Positions 25,679 to 37,834 of a stretch of DNA of 64,000 nt are shown one piece after another. A program made the position numbers and the translations under genes. Under the pieces are notes generated by a model. That model was not told where the DNA came from, searched no databases, and saw only the letters and a program-made list of their open reading frames with translations. The stretch is from Acanthosoma haemorrhoidale (taxonomy: Eukaryota > Arthropoda > Insecta > Hemiptera > Acanthosomatidae), in NCBI GenBank assembly GCA_930367205.1, contig OV884011.1, positions 41,925,754 through 41,989,753 on the forward strand. Reading direction: 5' to 3'. Positions within the stretch are counted from its first letter, which is position 1. Each line of letters begins with the position of its first letter.

Positions 25679-28600
25679 CTAGTTGGTCTTTCTCGCCTGT
25701 GGCCTAGTGGTAGTGTTGGCGTGTTGTACCGCCACATCGACGACCCTCATGTTGGGGGTGAGGAACTGCTCAATTGTGTCCACCCTGTCCCTCGGTTGGC
25801 GGTCGAACGGGAATCCCATTGACCTCCTGTCCGGGTACAGCTGGCTCCTGATGCCGCAGTAGCTAGCGGCGGCCGTGCACTGCTCCCCATCACTGTTTCT
25901 CGGCTCCACCTTAAAGCAATTGTAATTCGTTATTGATCCTTTAAATATAAATTGGTTTTTTTGGAAATTAATTATGAAACATCACCTTGTCATCTTCGTA
26001 GTTGGAAATCATGACGAAGAGCTGACAAGGGAAGCCCTCGGGTGTACCCTTGCAGATGAGCATGTGTTGTGGCCAACCACAGCCGCAGAAGTTGAACCGT
26101 TCTAGGCTGACTCCAGCGGTCGGCCTTCCTTGATCCAGGTTTCTGAATGTTCGTTCGAACGGGATGGTCACAGAGGAATCGGCTGATTTACGACTAATTG
26201 TGTTTTTACCGCCTTTCACTGAAATTTTTTTTTTCATGAAATTATATGTCGGACTTATTGACTACAGATTTAATTATTATTACTGTTATGATTTAATTAT
26301 ACTTACAGTCCACTGTAAATTTGTCCAATTCAACAAACAAGTTCTTCTGATCCCTAAAGAGCATAGGAAGACCTCTTTCATCTAACTTAGGAGCAATAAA
26401 GATCCTGCAAGTTCCCTTTCGGGCTCCGCCACTGTTTTCTACCTGTATAAATTACCATTAAAAATTTTGAACATTTATATTATGTTAATACTTATGAGTG
26501 CTCCATCAGTCTAGACTCACTTGGATCTGATAAGTGAAGGGTCTGTGTTGAAGATGTGTAAACCTGGCGAGCACGGATCCTCTTGGTGTGAAATCAAGCC
26601 CACGCGAGAGGTCCACATCACTCTGTTGCCAGAACGTGAAAAATCTGTTCTTTGATGGTAGCCCTTCGGACTGAACCTCAACGGATGTTACTCTTACTCC
26701 TGAGTATTCAAGCTAAGGAAAGTTAATCGTTATTTATCCAGCAGTAGATTGATTCAAATTTGGAAAAAGTATATTTATGCTACAAATTATCATTACTTGT
26801 AAAAGCTAAGATGATTCCATCTATCAACCTTTTTATATTTAATACATTCTGCTAGGTAAAGTAATATTTAACGTTAGTATGCCATACCTGTTGTTGCGAG
26901 TAACGAGGTAGCGTATTTTTGTGCTCCTGAAATATGTCATCGATGAATCCATGCCACCGGTAAAATATGGGATCCCTCATGGCCGTAGCAGTATCTCCCA
27001 TAATACTGAAGGTTTCCTGTTATTAATTTTCCGTTATTAAAATATCATACATTTTTTTTCTGTTTTGTAAGTGGCGAATGAGACAGTTCTATTTACCAAA
27101 TGTTTGCCTTCGGGATCATGGCATAGAGCTATAGCAACATGACCAAGATTGTGTATGTCACCATACATGTTCCTATTTATTGATAAGACGCTCGACTCCA
27201 TAATGTTTCCCAATAAGTCAATTCCTCGTGACTCCGAAAGCTCTACGAACTGTCCATCTCCCTGAGAATAATTGCATGTAGACAATTAAAGCGAAATTAA
27301 TCGTTATATAACATGTATAGACAATTGATTTCTTACGTCTACTACTGTTCCACTGTGAATTGCAGCAAATACCCTATCCCTCCATCGTTCCAAGTCTTGG
27401 ATATCAAATTTAAGATTGTCAATCTCTCTATAAATATCCTGCAAACAAGTAATGTAATCTTAATATATTATCTCTTTGTCATACGCTAAAATCATTTATT
27501 AATAAATTAAAATTATTGATTACGCTCAATTTTGTATCGGTGAACCTCGGCGGCCAGTTTCTACTGGATGCTAGACTGTCCAATTTTGGAAAGTATCCTT
27601 CTGCTACCGGTTCCCTCCAGTTAATGAATCGCTTGACACGAGCCAAGTTATTGCAGAGCCTTTCCATGTTGTATCTGAAAAACAAATGCCATTTTACCAT
27701 AGCAGAAAATTAATTTTCATTTCCAGGTCTAAATACTTGTTTGATTTTTTAAGGAGAGTTTCACCTTGCCATAACTTGTTGATGCATGTAATAAAACAGT
27801 TCGCCTCTTCTATCTTTCTCTACTATAACTCTTGGAGCATCATGAGGATAGACCAAGTGCCAATGCCAATGATGAAGGTTTATTCCCAGATCTTCCCTGA
27901 AGTATGCCACTCGGTGTTCTAGATCGAGATCGGAGGCTGTGTAATCTCTGGGGATTTCCAAAGGCTCCTAAAAGACATATTGCCATTTATTTTGAGAATT
28001 TATATAATATTTAATATTTGATCTGGACATGAAGCGTACCCTTGATTCTTCTGGAACAAGATTCGACTCCACTTTGGCTCTGTTAAACAGAGCCTTGTCC
28101 ATAAACTTATCTGGGAACACCTCGCAAAGCGAGGGCACCTCAACGTTCTTTGTATCAGGTCTGTGAAGGATTGCAACGGACAAGCAATAGACGTAAAGAT
28201 CAGGATTTAAACGATCACGGCAGTAGACGGAGGCGGATATGAAGTCTTCCAATGTTCGCATACCTGAAGCAATAGAGAAGCCATGAAATGTAATATTATA
28301 AGTAAAATAGTGAAATAAAATTGGCTATTTGAAGTTATTAAGGATATACCCATGAAGACTTCAATGAGCCTGGAGGCCATCCTGCGATGATAAGGGATGA
28401 ACAATGAAAAGTTTGACCTGCGACCGAGCTTAAGAGGGAGGCTGAGATCAGGAAGAGCTATCTTCTTGACGGGAATCTTCTTGGCAGACCCGCCCAGCCG
28501 ATCATAGAGACCTCCACTGGCCAATGGTTTAAAGCGATCAGTCTGCAAGGCAATTGTGTTAGCAATACATCCATCAAATCATTAATTAGTTACAGGAAAT

Positions 28601-28722
28601 TTGATAAAACTATTATTTACCAAGTAATCATCAGGGATCTCGAAGACTTCATTGTTACCCTTCGGGACGAACACAGGTTCAGTAGGGCGGTCGAATAAAT
28701 TCAAGAGAACCTTAGCTTCCAT
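25679..28722 (-). CDS. PPO: Prophenoloxidase, 12 coding exons, complete
   Basis: This is a type-3 copper zymogen that oxidises mono- and diphenols to quinones in melanisation and wound or immune responses. It acts in the hemolymph after clip-protease cleavage. Exons (high to low): 28722-28621, 28542-28350, 28263-28040, 27967-27765, 27674-27524, 27438-27337, 27261-27097, 27016-26888, 26712-26521, 26442-26307, 26218-25986, 25909-25679. They sum to 2061 nt, or 686 residues, normal for insects. CuA ligands are H206, H210 and H235 ([18 protein letters not shown]). CuB ligands are H362, H366 and H402 ([14 protein letters not shown]). [10 protein letters not shown] thiolester-like motif begins near residue 578. 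There is no signal peptide, as usual. The activation site, normally R-F, appears as R49-L50 (YDRLGG). An acceptor 6 bases before the ATG points to a non-coding first exon. Confidence 0.97.
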
Positions 28723-28731
28723 GGTGATCTG

Positions 28732-29392
28732 AAAAATAAAAACCTAGACATATTTTTTATGCAACACGAAGTGTAATATACAATGGTAGAAGGAAAAAAA
28801 CATTTTTCATGTGCCATTGTTAGAGTAAGAGGTCTGTCACCGTCGTGTTGACTTGCACCGTACTTAAGAATGGCGGCGTGAGCTGCTGAAAGCGATTGTG
28901 CATAATATACCTATGTTTTATCTGTAGATAGGAAACCTGCAAATATGTTTTTTTTTCTTTCTACCATTAAGTAAAAAGTCACTACCAGCCAAAAAAAAAA
29001 GTATTGGTCATGAAATGACCTTGTGCAGGAAAGCATTGTTGACTTTAAAATCACTTGTTAAATGTGAATGTTTGACTCTTTTGTTTATAAATTAATCTCA
29101 TTGTTTGCATTAACTAAGCTTATATTCAATTTTGAACTACGGAAGCTCTTTGGTTCAGACTCTTCAATCCTGGTTACTAGTCTTCAAAACGTGCCTGGTC
29201 CTGGTTGCCCATCACATGTCCATGATGATGAATTACCTAGGAGTATAAGCCAGGATGGTAGGTGACAACACGATGAATAACGGGCACAACCAGGGATTCA
29301 AATACTACCACACAAAAACTGTAACAACCTTGTGTACTCTATATTACAATTAATTTCATGTCGCGTTAATAGCATTTTAACAGTTGTCATAA
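28732..29392. other. Upstream region of prophenoloxidase
   Basis: The non-coding first exon and promoter of the - strand prophenoloxidase gene should lie in or beyond this region. I could not place a TATA box or donor with confidence. Confidence 0.4.
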
Positions 29393-29524
29393 CTCAAGTG
29401 AAAGATTGATAATAACTCATAATAATTAAAGAACTCCGTAATTACCATCAACAAAGAACATACGAAATAAAAAAAGGAACCTAACGGGGAGGTAATCAGA
29501 AACAGTGTTGGCAATATCAGAACA
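29393..29524 (-). repeat. 3' LTR (or part) of an old gypsy element
   Basis: About 131 bp, matching 32611-32742 in the same orientation at about 88% by hand alignment (some 16 mismatches). The two copies flank - strand gypsy sequence, so this is its downstream LTR. Confidence 0.8.
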
Positions 29525-30163
29525 CTCCCCCACACTTATTTTTAAAGCTAATATTATTATGAATCATTATAAACATGACTACAACAATTAAATGTAAAAC
29601 ATATATTTTAGTCTATGATAACGTCCATCAGGTGTCCGGGAACTTTCCTTATCCTGGTAGGTCTTATATGAATACTCGACATGTATGGCAGGGGCTTGCA
29701 TCTCAGGAGGATCATGCCCAAAGCCTGGAGCGGAGTCGGCCGGTTCTTCTACAACAGAAGGTGGTCCTAGTCCTTCAGGAAATGGGATGAAAAAGGCATA
29801 AAACGTGACGCTCTTTCTCATGGTCCTTTGTAGTTGATTAGTATGACATTTGATGTTTGGCAAGGTACGTCAACTGTTTCAGTACTTTACTGATGGTGCC
29901 AAACTTCCACGGTCTACTTCCTATGTAATTTTCCAACACTAAAAGAATGATTTGCAACCTGGGTTGAAGTGCGGTAATGTGGAACAGGGGGACAGAGTAA
30001 GTCTAATTTAACTTTTAGAGGTCTATTTAAATAATATTCGTCTGTTGATTTCCGTGCTGAAGTGGAGTTGCTCGAAAGTGGAATAAGATGTCACGAAATA
30101 ATTATTTTACTGGGGCTCTATAATTACTCATGTATTTCAGTTTTGTTTTTTTAAATTTGTACG

Positions 30164-30367
30164 CTATGTCAATCTATTTGTGTCCGGGTGGAATAGTTTT
30201 TTGATAAATTCCATTGGTAATACAAAAATTCTTGAAAAGACAATATTCGCGTTGTCTGAAACCACGACGTCTGGGAGGCCGGAAGAGCTGAATATGTCCT
30301 TTAAAAATTCAATTGTAGCAGAAATAGGGACTTCTTTTGTGAAGTTCAGACCGTTTAGACTTGGCAT
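30164..30367 (-). pseudogene. Integrase fragment of the old gypsy element
   Basis: A 67-codon frame with FLKDIFSSSGLPDVVVSDNA, the region around the second catalytic Asp of a retroviral-type integrase. Both sides are broken by stops. Confidence 0.7.
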
Positions 30368-31208
30368 TTATTACTATAAAATAATAATGATAACATAATA
30401 AAATAATAGTCTAAATGAATACATTGGAAGTTACTATATGACTCATCCCGCGGATGGAGAACTTCTTTGGGTGGATTGTTTTTGATCTGGAAACAGGCTG
30501 CACATGATCGACATGGCTTTCAATATCTTGGTATATGTTTCGCCAGTAGCAATAGTGGCGTGCCAGAATCTCTGGTAGTAATGATACTTTAGACACGAAA
30601 GCCACGGAATACTATTCCTGAATGTAAGCTGTACCTTGGACCCATGTTAGCGCCAGAGTATAATGTAGCTTTAAGTTGCGCAAGTTCTGCATCTTTTGAA
30701 GTCTCGGTGGCAATGGTTTTGGTATTAATTTTCGTTGAAGACATATGGTTGATGATGTGGTCTTGAATGGCATCTTCTGCGTCAGGAAGATAAAACATTT
30801 TTGAAAATTGAAATATAAAGCTTATATATGCTCTAAGCTGTTTATAAGGTGAGAGAGGACCCTGCTATACCCATCGGACCGGCGTCACAAGTAAGCACAA
30901 GCGGTAAGAAAGAGTCAAAAGGTACAAGCCTTTGTCTCTGGCAATTTCGTTTTTCAATTGTCTGAATTCGCAGCTAGAAGTCAAACAAAACTTTTTGTTT
31001 TTTATTAGAAGTTACAGCAGTCTTTGCTGAAGTTGAGGATAAATCGGGAATAATAAGTAACCATGCCCTAAAACCGTCGTACATCATCAGACTTTTCAGG
31101 GCGCGATGCCTCTATGACTGCTTCAACTTTTCATGGAGATTTTGAAATCTTATTTTTTCTTATAACATAGCCAAGGTATGATATCTTAGTTTGAAAAAAA
31201 AAGTTTTA

Positions 31209-31688
31209 TTAACATACGAGTAGTAAGTTGTAGGCACAGAGGGGGTCCAAACATACGACCAGGCGCTGCCTGCAGTGCTCGTAGGAAGGAACATGAACGA
31301 CAATGTCATCAAAATATGTCACTACACCAGCTAAGCCAGATAAAATGCTTTCGATAATGTGATTAAATTCACTGGGATCTTTCATGATGCCAAAACTAAG
31401 GCGGTTCATATGTTAGGTCCCCTTGTGTTGAAATTGTCTGTATAATTTGACGTTCCTAAGGCTATTTAGAACATCCTCAATTTTATATATAACATAATAG
31501 AAACCTTAGAGTTCAGGGTTGACCACGATTTTGTAATAGACGCCCAGTCTGGCTGTATTATCTTTTTTCGGTACCACAACCAATGGTGATCCCCAATATG
31601 AGCATTCTACTTTGGTAATAACCCGTTGCTCTTCTAGTTCCTGGTTAACTTGGTATCGAAGCGCTAGCGGAATGTCTCGTGGTTTCAA
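31209..31688 (-). pseudogene. Reverse-transcriptase fragments of the old gypsy element
   Basis: Two short frames (31506-31688 and 31209-31409) carry the RT N-terminal and palm segments, including WGSPLVVVPKKD and the active-site block TYFDDIVVH. Frameshifts separate them. This is a relic. Confidence 0.8.
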
Positions 31689-32610
31689 AAAAGTAGGTTT
31701 TAAATTTCCTAGTAGCTATAAGGATTAGTGAAAATTGGAATACAACCTATCTTGGATTCAAAAATATCTTTGTATTCTAATAGTATTTTATTAACAGAAT
31801 AATCAACCATATGTATAGATTTAATAGTGGGAGTCATGTTTTTGTGCTCAAACAATATCGAGGTGTCTAATCCAAGTTCTCCCAAGAAGAGGCATGCATT
31901 CATTACTAACAATGAAAAGAAGTTCTGAAAAATGCTTACTTTGGTACTCTACATTCACTTGAGCAATGCCGAGGTGGCGAAAAATTGATCCAGTGCATGT
32001 ACGGAATTGAATTCCAGTTGGTTTGAGTGAAAATTTACCCGTTGATAACATGGTTCAGGCAAGAGAGTGTTAGTATATATTTATAACCTGCATCCGAATG
32101 GACTTTAAATGTTTGATATTGGCCTTCGATTTTTAACGTAACAAATCTTCTACTGGGTTCTACCTGGGTAGATATCGACAACGGAGTTAATACTAAAATC
32201 ATCTTGAGAAATTAAATTTGTTGAGTGGTCGTACGTTTCAGTGATCTGTGCTGTGGACTGCTTTGTTACGTTTCTGTAGCATGAGAGTGGTGATGCATAC
32301 CTTGCGGGTTGCTGCAAGCTCAACAAAATAGTTTCGAATAATCGGCCGGACATTGATTAGCTTTACGAGAGCTACGAATACATAGTTTATCGTCTCCTGA
32401 ATATTTGTAATTGAGATTATATCTCTGTTTGGAAGGTGTGCGGGGTTGTAATTCAGTCCTAGCTCGGTACTGGTGTCTAGATCCTGAACAAGTATAATTA
32501 TTGTCAAATGGTCTTGGACTATTGTAGTTTATAGGTGTGAATGACTTGTATTCCTGTTTATAAAGTTTATTTACACCAGTTGTATTCGATTTCAACCCTG
32601 CTGATTCAAT

Positions 32611-32742
32611 TCAAGGGAAAGATTGATAATAACACATAATAATTAAAGAACTGTGCAATTAACATCAACAATGAACATAGGAAATAAAAAATGTAGCCTA
32701 ACGGGAACGTAATCAGAAAAAGTGTTGGCATTATCAAAACAA
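32611..32742 (-). repeat. 5' LTR (or part) of the old gypsy element
   Basis: The partner of 29393-29524. On the - strand it starts with TGATAATGCCAACAC. No convincing primer-binding site was found next to it. Confidence 0.75.
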
Positions 32743-34426
32743 AAGTGATAATTTTATTTTAACAAAGACTATAAAATAATTATTAGTTTTTGTATGTAGT
32801 GTTACTGTTTTAATAACTATTGAAGAAGCGGCTACAACCCGGAAACACCTATTCTTAGGTCAGGTGAGCTATCCCTATAAAGCACGAGGCCTAGACATTA
32901 TCAAAGTGCTGAAAATATAAAAATTTTGAATGCACTCTTGGATAAAAGTTTTAATTCCGTGGAATTAACTTCATGGAAGTTATTAAGACGTGATAAAATA
33001 GTTTGCAGCAATTGCTTATGGAGCGTAAGGTCTGAAATTTTACAGGAAATATTGATAGTAAAATTTACTAACATATATTCCGTATATATAATTTTAATAT
33101 TCTTAATACCAGATCTCGAGTCAGACAGCTCGAATAACAATTGAAAATTTGTATTTTTTTTTTTTGAGAATACATATAATAGAGTATGTATCAACACAAA
33201 CTTCAAAAGCGATAAATATATTTTCCTACACCTTTTAAAAAAAACTTTCATTTTTTAGTTTAAAAAAATATCATTGAAAAAGTTTTAAAATCAATTTTTT
33301 GGAAACAAAACTTTTATTTCTGAAATAGGTATATAAAATCTTAAATTTTATCGGAACCTTTTTGAATGAAAAAAGAGGGTCTATTCTTCAATAATTATCA
33401 TCGTTAAAATTTTATTACTACGTATCATTTCAAAATTAAATTCATATAACGCATTATCAAAAATTTGTTTTCTTATACCCAAACCCCGATGAATTACAAA
33501 ACTCGGGTTATTGGTTATGACGTTTTAAATAATCCGAATCATCACAAGCAAGGTGGACAAAAATATATATGAATGAAGCTGTAGGGTTTAAGTATCATAT
33601 ATAAGTTACATATATTAATGTCATTACTTACAACAAGTAATCATGTTCATTAATAATGATATAAAATTTACCTTTCGGATGAATGGCCGTGTGCAAGAAA
33701 TATGATGTAAACTTGTAAACTGCTGAACAGTTAATGATTTCACTCCTGTTCTCCTGGCTTTTATACACTAGTATGTATACCGGCTACTACTTATAAAACC
33801 AAGATAAAAAAAACCTGAGGAAGCCATCAACGCCAACAATCTACCACAAAGATAACATTCTTGGTTGAATACCTATGTGTGCTACTAGTAACAGAAATAA
33901 ATATAGAATTAAAGAAAATATAAATGACTAAATTGGTTTAAAAGGTTCGCAATTCTGTTTATACAAAAAAAAATGTGATCCACCTCACAATTAATGGTTT
34001 TATTAATACTGGGAAAACAATATTCAATAATTTCAGGTCCCAAAACCAACTACATATTGCTAAACTACACAATATGATTGGGACATATTAGTTGTGAATA
34101 AGTAAATACCATTTATTAATTACAAGCAATTGATTAATTAATGAACCTATATTATTTTTCATGGAGGGATTGTTTTTAGCATTTATTGTATGAAACTATC
34201 ATATAAAATATTACGGCTCCAAAATAATTTAAAAAGGTAAAGTTATGAAAATGGAATGATACTGACTGTATTAAATGGTATTTGTAATTATAGTTTCGTA
34301 AAACGTATATGACTATTTGACCCACATGTATAATTTCATGTCTCTGTGTCAACCAGAGTACTCACAAACTTACCTGAAACTCAAAATTATTAGAGATCTA
34401 ATACAGTTTTTGAATCCCATTCATTA
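32743..34426. other. Intergenic region, nothing recognised
   Basis: Very AT-rich. Frames at 32901-33251 (-) and 32926-33144 (+) are low-complexity and overlap each other; no gene is supported. Confidence 0.45.
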
Positions 34427-34975
34427 CAGTATAACCTCGCTTAAGCAGAACCAAGGGGTCGTAACGGGAAAAAGTTCGGATTAACCGAAGATGAAACAAA
34501 AATACCTGTTTTACTCATTTTTTTTTTTGTATTGAAAGTCTTCATTACATATGTTTTGCTTTACAGGATAATTTACAATTCAATTAAACAAAGCAATAAC
34601 TAACTTAAACAACTACATGGTCTTGAGACCGTCCATGGAGTAGGCTAAACATTTTATTTTATTCTGCATTACATATAAAAACGGTATATAATTAGATAGT
34701 AGCTAAAATAATTAGATAAATGAAACAAATAAAATATTATGTAATAAGTAGCTCTCTTTTTTTAAACATAAGAAAATATTTAAAAAGAGTAGATGTGAAG
34801 TTTAAAACAGTTTAACTTCACCAGATCAAGTTCTAACTAAAACTTGGTCCGAATGGATTGGAGAAAGTTTTAATTGAATTAACATTGTTGGAGAAATTCT
34901 CATCGTGAACTCACCGGTTCTGCAGGGGTTCCGAAAATATTGAGTGTACGGGGTCGGATTAGCGAGGTTCTACTG
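34427..34975. mobile_element. Pogo-like MITE (Tc1/mariner superfamily)
   Basis: The left end CAGTATAACCTCGCTTAAGC and the inverted right end CAGTAGAACCTCGCTAATCC form terminal repeats of pogo/Tigger type. Both are flanked by TA (34425-34426 and 34976-34977), the target of this superfamily. The 549-bp interior has no transposase frame, so it is a non-autonomous element. Confidence 0.85.
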
Positions 34976-36243
34976 TAGATGACGTTTTAACTAGATCTTA
35001 AGTATGTTTTGCTGTCAAGTCTAGTCATCGAGGTATTGAGATATGTCGGTTTTATTTTGTTTCTTACCTAATTGCAACTTTTATCCACTTCTGGACTTCT
35101 GGTTTTTCGGTTGTCTTCCATACGTTTGGTCATGTTTTTTTTTCCCCAGTGGTCCTTTTTTATACGTCCACTGTTGACAATCACGTTAATCATGTATTGC
35201 ACATACATCAATGTGTCAGTAGCAGTGTCTAGCTAATTTCTTCTTAATTTTCCTTTCAACTCTTTTACGACCATCCAAACAATATCGAAGGTAAGCCTTT
35301 TAATAAGTTATTAACTACTTAAAGTACGTATCTAATCAGAGCAACAAATAAGTTTTTTTTTTTTTATTCATTTATTTACGACTCGTATTTTGGTAACATA
35401 AAAAATAAACTTTGATAAGAAAGTTGCATTAAGATTATGATTAATTGTAGCATTTGGTATAGGCCTTTTAAATTTTTATATTTATCAGCCAGAGTAAACA
35501 TTGGGATTACAGACAACAATTGGTGATTATTAACAATTTATTTTTTCTCAATTAAAAACAAAAGTATCTAATTTGACACACGTTATTGCCTACCATTTGT
35601 TGCATTTTTTAAATATAGAAGTTTTTTTTTTGTTTAGTTTTTTTATGGCCACAGATTTCCTATGAATTAGTGACACCCTAAATGGGAGTATAGGTCCAAT
35701 GCTGAGGGAACCGTTTTCTCACAACAGTATCCCTCTGACTCTCCCACTGGGTAGGGTAGAATGTGGGGATACAGTGAGGATAAACCTTACTTGAGGCCAC
35801 GGGCTTTCTCTAGAAATATCTTTTGAAAGGTAAAAAAAAACTGGTTTATGGTTTTATCTTGAAAATGGTTTATATTTATTACAACTGCATTTGTTAGAAG
35901 TTTTATAAGGACCATGTTTGTTTTCTATTAGGTGTTATAGACGCAAAAACCTGTCTTACAAAACTAAACAACACGTGTTTTACCGTTTGGGGAAGATCCA
36001 GTTTTAGGGCAGATGACTAAATATTTAAAAACGAAGACATTACACACGTGATAATGGGTACTTTGAGTTTTCATCAAAAATAAAATCTTAAAATTGAAGC
36101 AAGCGAAGCCGTAGGCGACAAATTCTTTTTTATATTGTTCTCTACTTTTAGAGTTTTCTTTTTTTTCTTTTGCCTGTTCTGTGTTTGTTGGTTCTGGTTT
36201 TTATCAAAATACTGCACACGCTTGAGACAATTTCACATGCAAA
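34976..36243. other. Intergenic region, nothing recognised
   Basis: AT-rich with several T runs. The 35690-35800 stretch is less AT-rich and resembles old repeat sequence, but was not identified. Confidence 0.45.
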
Positions 36244-36251
36244 GCCCAATT

Positions 36252-37243
36252 AGGGATGATTCGATACCACAAGGTATCACTTTTACTCGATTGTGATAAC
36301 GATACCACTCTGAAAATCGTTTGAAAGAATCGATACCCACATGTATCGATTAAATAATAAATATGACCTTGAAATTTATACCAACATGTGTGTCGTAACA
36401 CATATGCAGATGTTAAATAGTTTTATAAACAAGAATCATAAGACATCTGTTTTAATTGTTTATTCATGATGTTAATATAAAAAAGTAACATACAAAATAT
36501 GATATAATAAAATACAAAGAATATGTACAGTTAAAATCTACTAAAATTGTTTTGAAACTACAATAAGTATTAAAAAACAAGGAACATAAAAATACTTAAA
36601 AACTGCTACTTAAAGTACTAATACTCAGAACACAGCTTCAATATGTCAATAAACAATTCCAGCAGGGTTTTCTACTGAAATGACCTTTTTAACGTTTCTC
36701 TCTTGTACTCCTCTGTCAACTTGAATTTGAGTTAATGACACTATTTTTTATGTACTTTACTACATCTCTGACGTTTTCAAGAATATATTATACTGGGTCA
36801 GAGGACAAAGCAGAATCTACAAACAAATTTATAGTATGTGCAAAGCATGATAAAAGTTTTGTTCCCTTACTAAAAATTTAATCACTGCAATCATATTGGC
36901 CCCTTATCCGTTACAATACACCTTATTTTTTCTATAACAATACCATAATCATCTAGTTTTTTTTTTTAATTGAAGCTAAGTAATCTTTTGTGTTATTAGA
37001 TTTCAATTTCTCAACGACCCGGTATCTAGTGATGTATTTTGTACCCTCTAAAAAGCTGACGGTAAATAAACCCCCCATATACTTTTTTTCATTCATGGTG
37101 TCTCAGTCCATACATTTGCCATTGCACAAGCATGCTGAACAGTCTTAAGTGACTGATGATGCCTACATAGTATCAAATGAAAAGTATCGACACCAAAATG
37201 TACTTGGTAAAAATAACAAGTACTAGTATCGAATCATCCCTTG
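36252..37243 (-). mobile_element. hAT transposon remnant
   Basis: The left end AGGGATGATTCGATAC and the inverted right end CAAGGGATGATTCGATAC are hAT-type terminal repeats. The flanks GCCCAATT (36244-36251) and TCCCAATT (37244-37251) look like an 8-bp target duplication with one change. On the - strand near 36750-36920 the reading VTDKGPI, then LLSCFAHTINLFVDSA and ILENVRDVVKYIKNS is transposase-like, corresponding to the TDNASNM and CxAHxLNL region of hAT transposases. Frames are broken and most of the gene is deleted. Confidence 0.8.
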
Positions 37244-37834
37244 TCCCAATTGACCTTGTAAATATATGAAAAATATAGGCATCTTCATAAAACAAGATTA
37301 GGCATCATGAATTAATTTTTTACATGATCTTAAAAAATGGATATTTTTCTTGGAGTAGGTGTAAAGTTTAAATTATGAACTTTATGTTTTTTATACTATT
37401 AAGTTTTTTTAAAACTATTATTTATGTTTACAACTCAACATATGATAGTTCCATTTGATGTCCGATGATGCTGACTATAAAAGCAATTCCATGAAAATAA
37501 AGGGTTATCATTTAATTATTTCTAATAAACAATAAATGTTTATTTTTTTATAACATAAAATAACTTATCAAAATCAAAAATGTCAACATCCTTCATAATG
37601 AAAATGTCATATTTGTTGTGAATTTAGGAGACTATAGTTACAAAAAGTAATTGAAGTTGATATAACAGTTTTAACGAAACCCTTAATTGTGTAATGCATC
37701 ACACTTGACAAGATTGCGTTTCCTCTCTCTAATATTTATCTATCTATCCTCGTGTACCTTCTATATATTCCGTGTACCGTCTATATCATATATAGACCTT
37801 ATAATTTAGGTTTATATTATAAAATATTTTTCTC

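Larger units (their letters stand above)
29393..32742 (-). mobile_element. Old Ty3/gypsy element remnant
   Basis: The gypsy-type order gag, protease, RT, RNase H, integrase can be read on the - strand between the two terminal repeats. Parts are a gag-like tail (32150-32595), a protease-region fragment (31709-32051), RT pieces (31506-31688 with WGSPLVVVPKKD; 31209-31409 with VVTYFDDIVVH), the start of RNase H (VLTCDAGPMGIAG, near 30850) and integrase pieces (30411-30605; 30164-30367 with SGLPDVVVSDNA). At about 3.35 kb it is shorter than an intact element. Gag and much of RNase H/integrase are lost, and frameshifts and stops are frequent. It lies upstream of prophenoloxidase in the same orientation. 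It is inactive. Confidence 0.85.
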
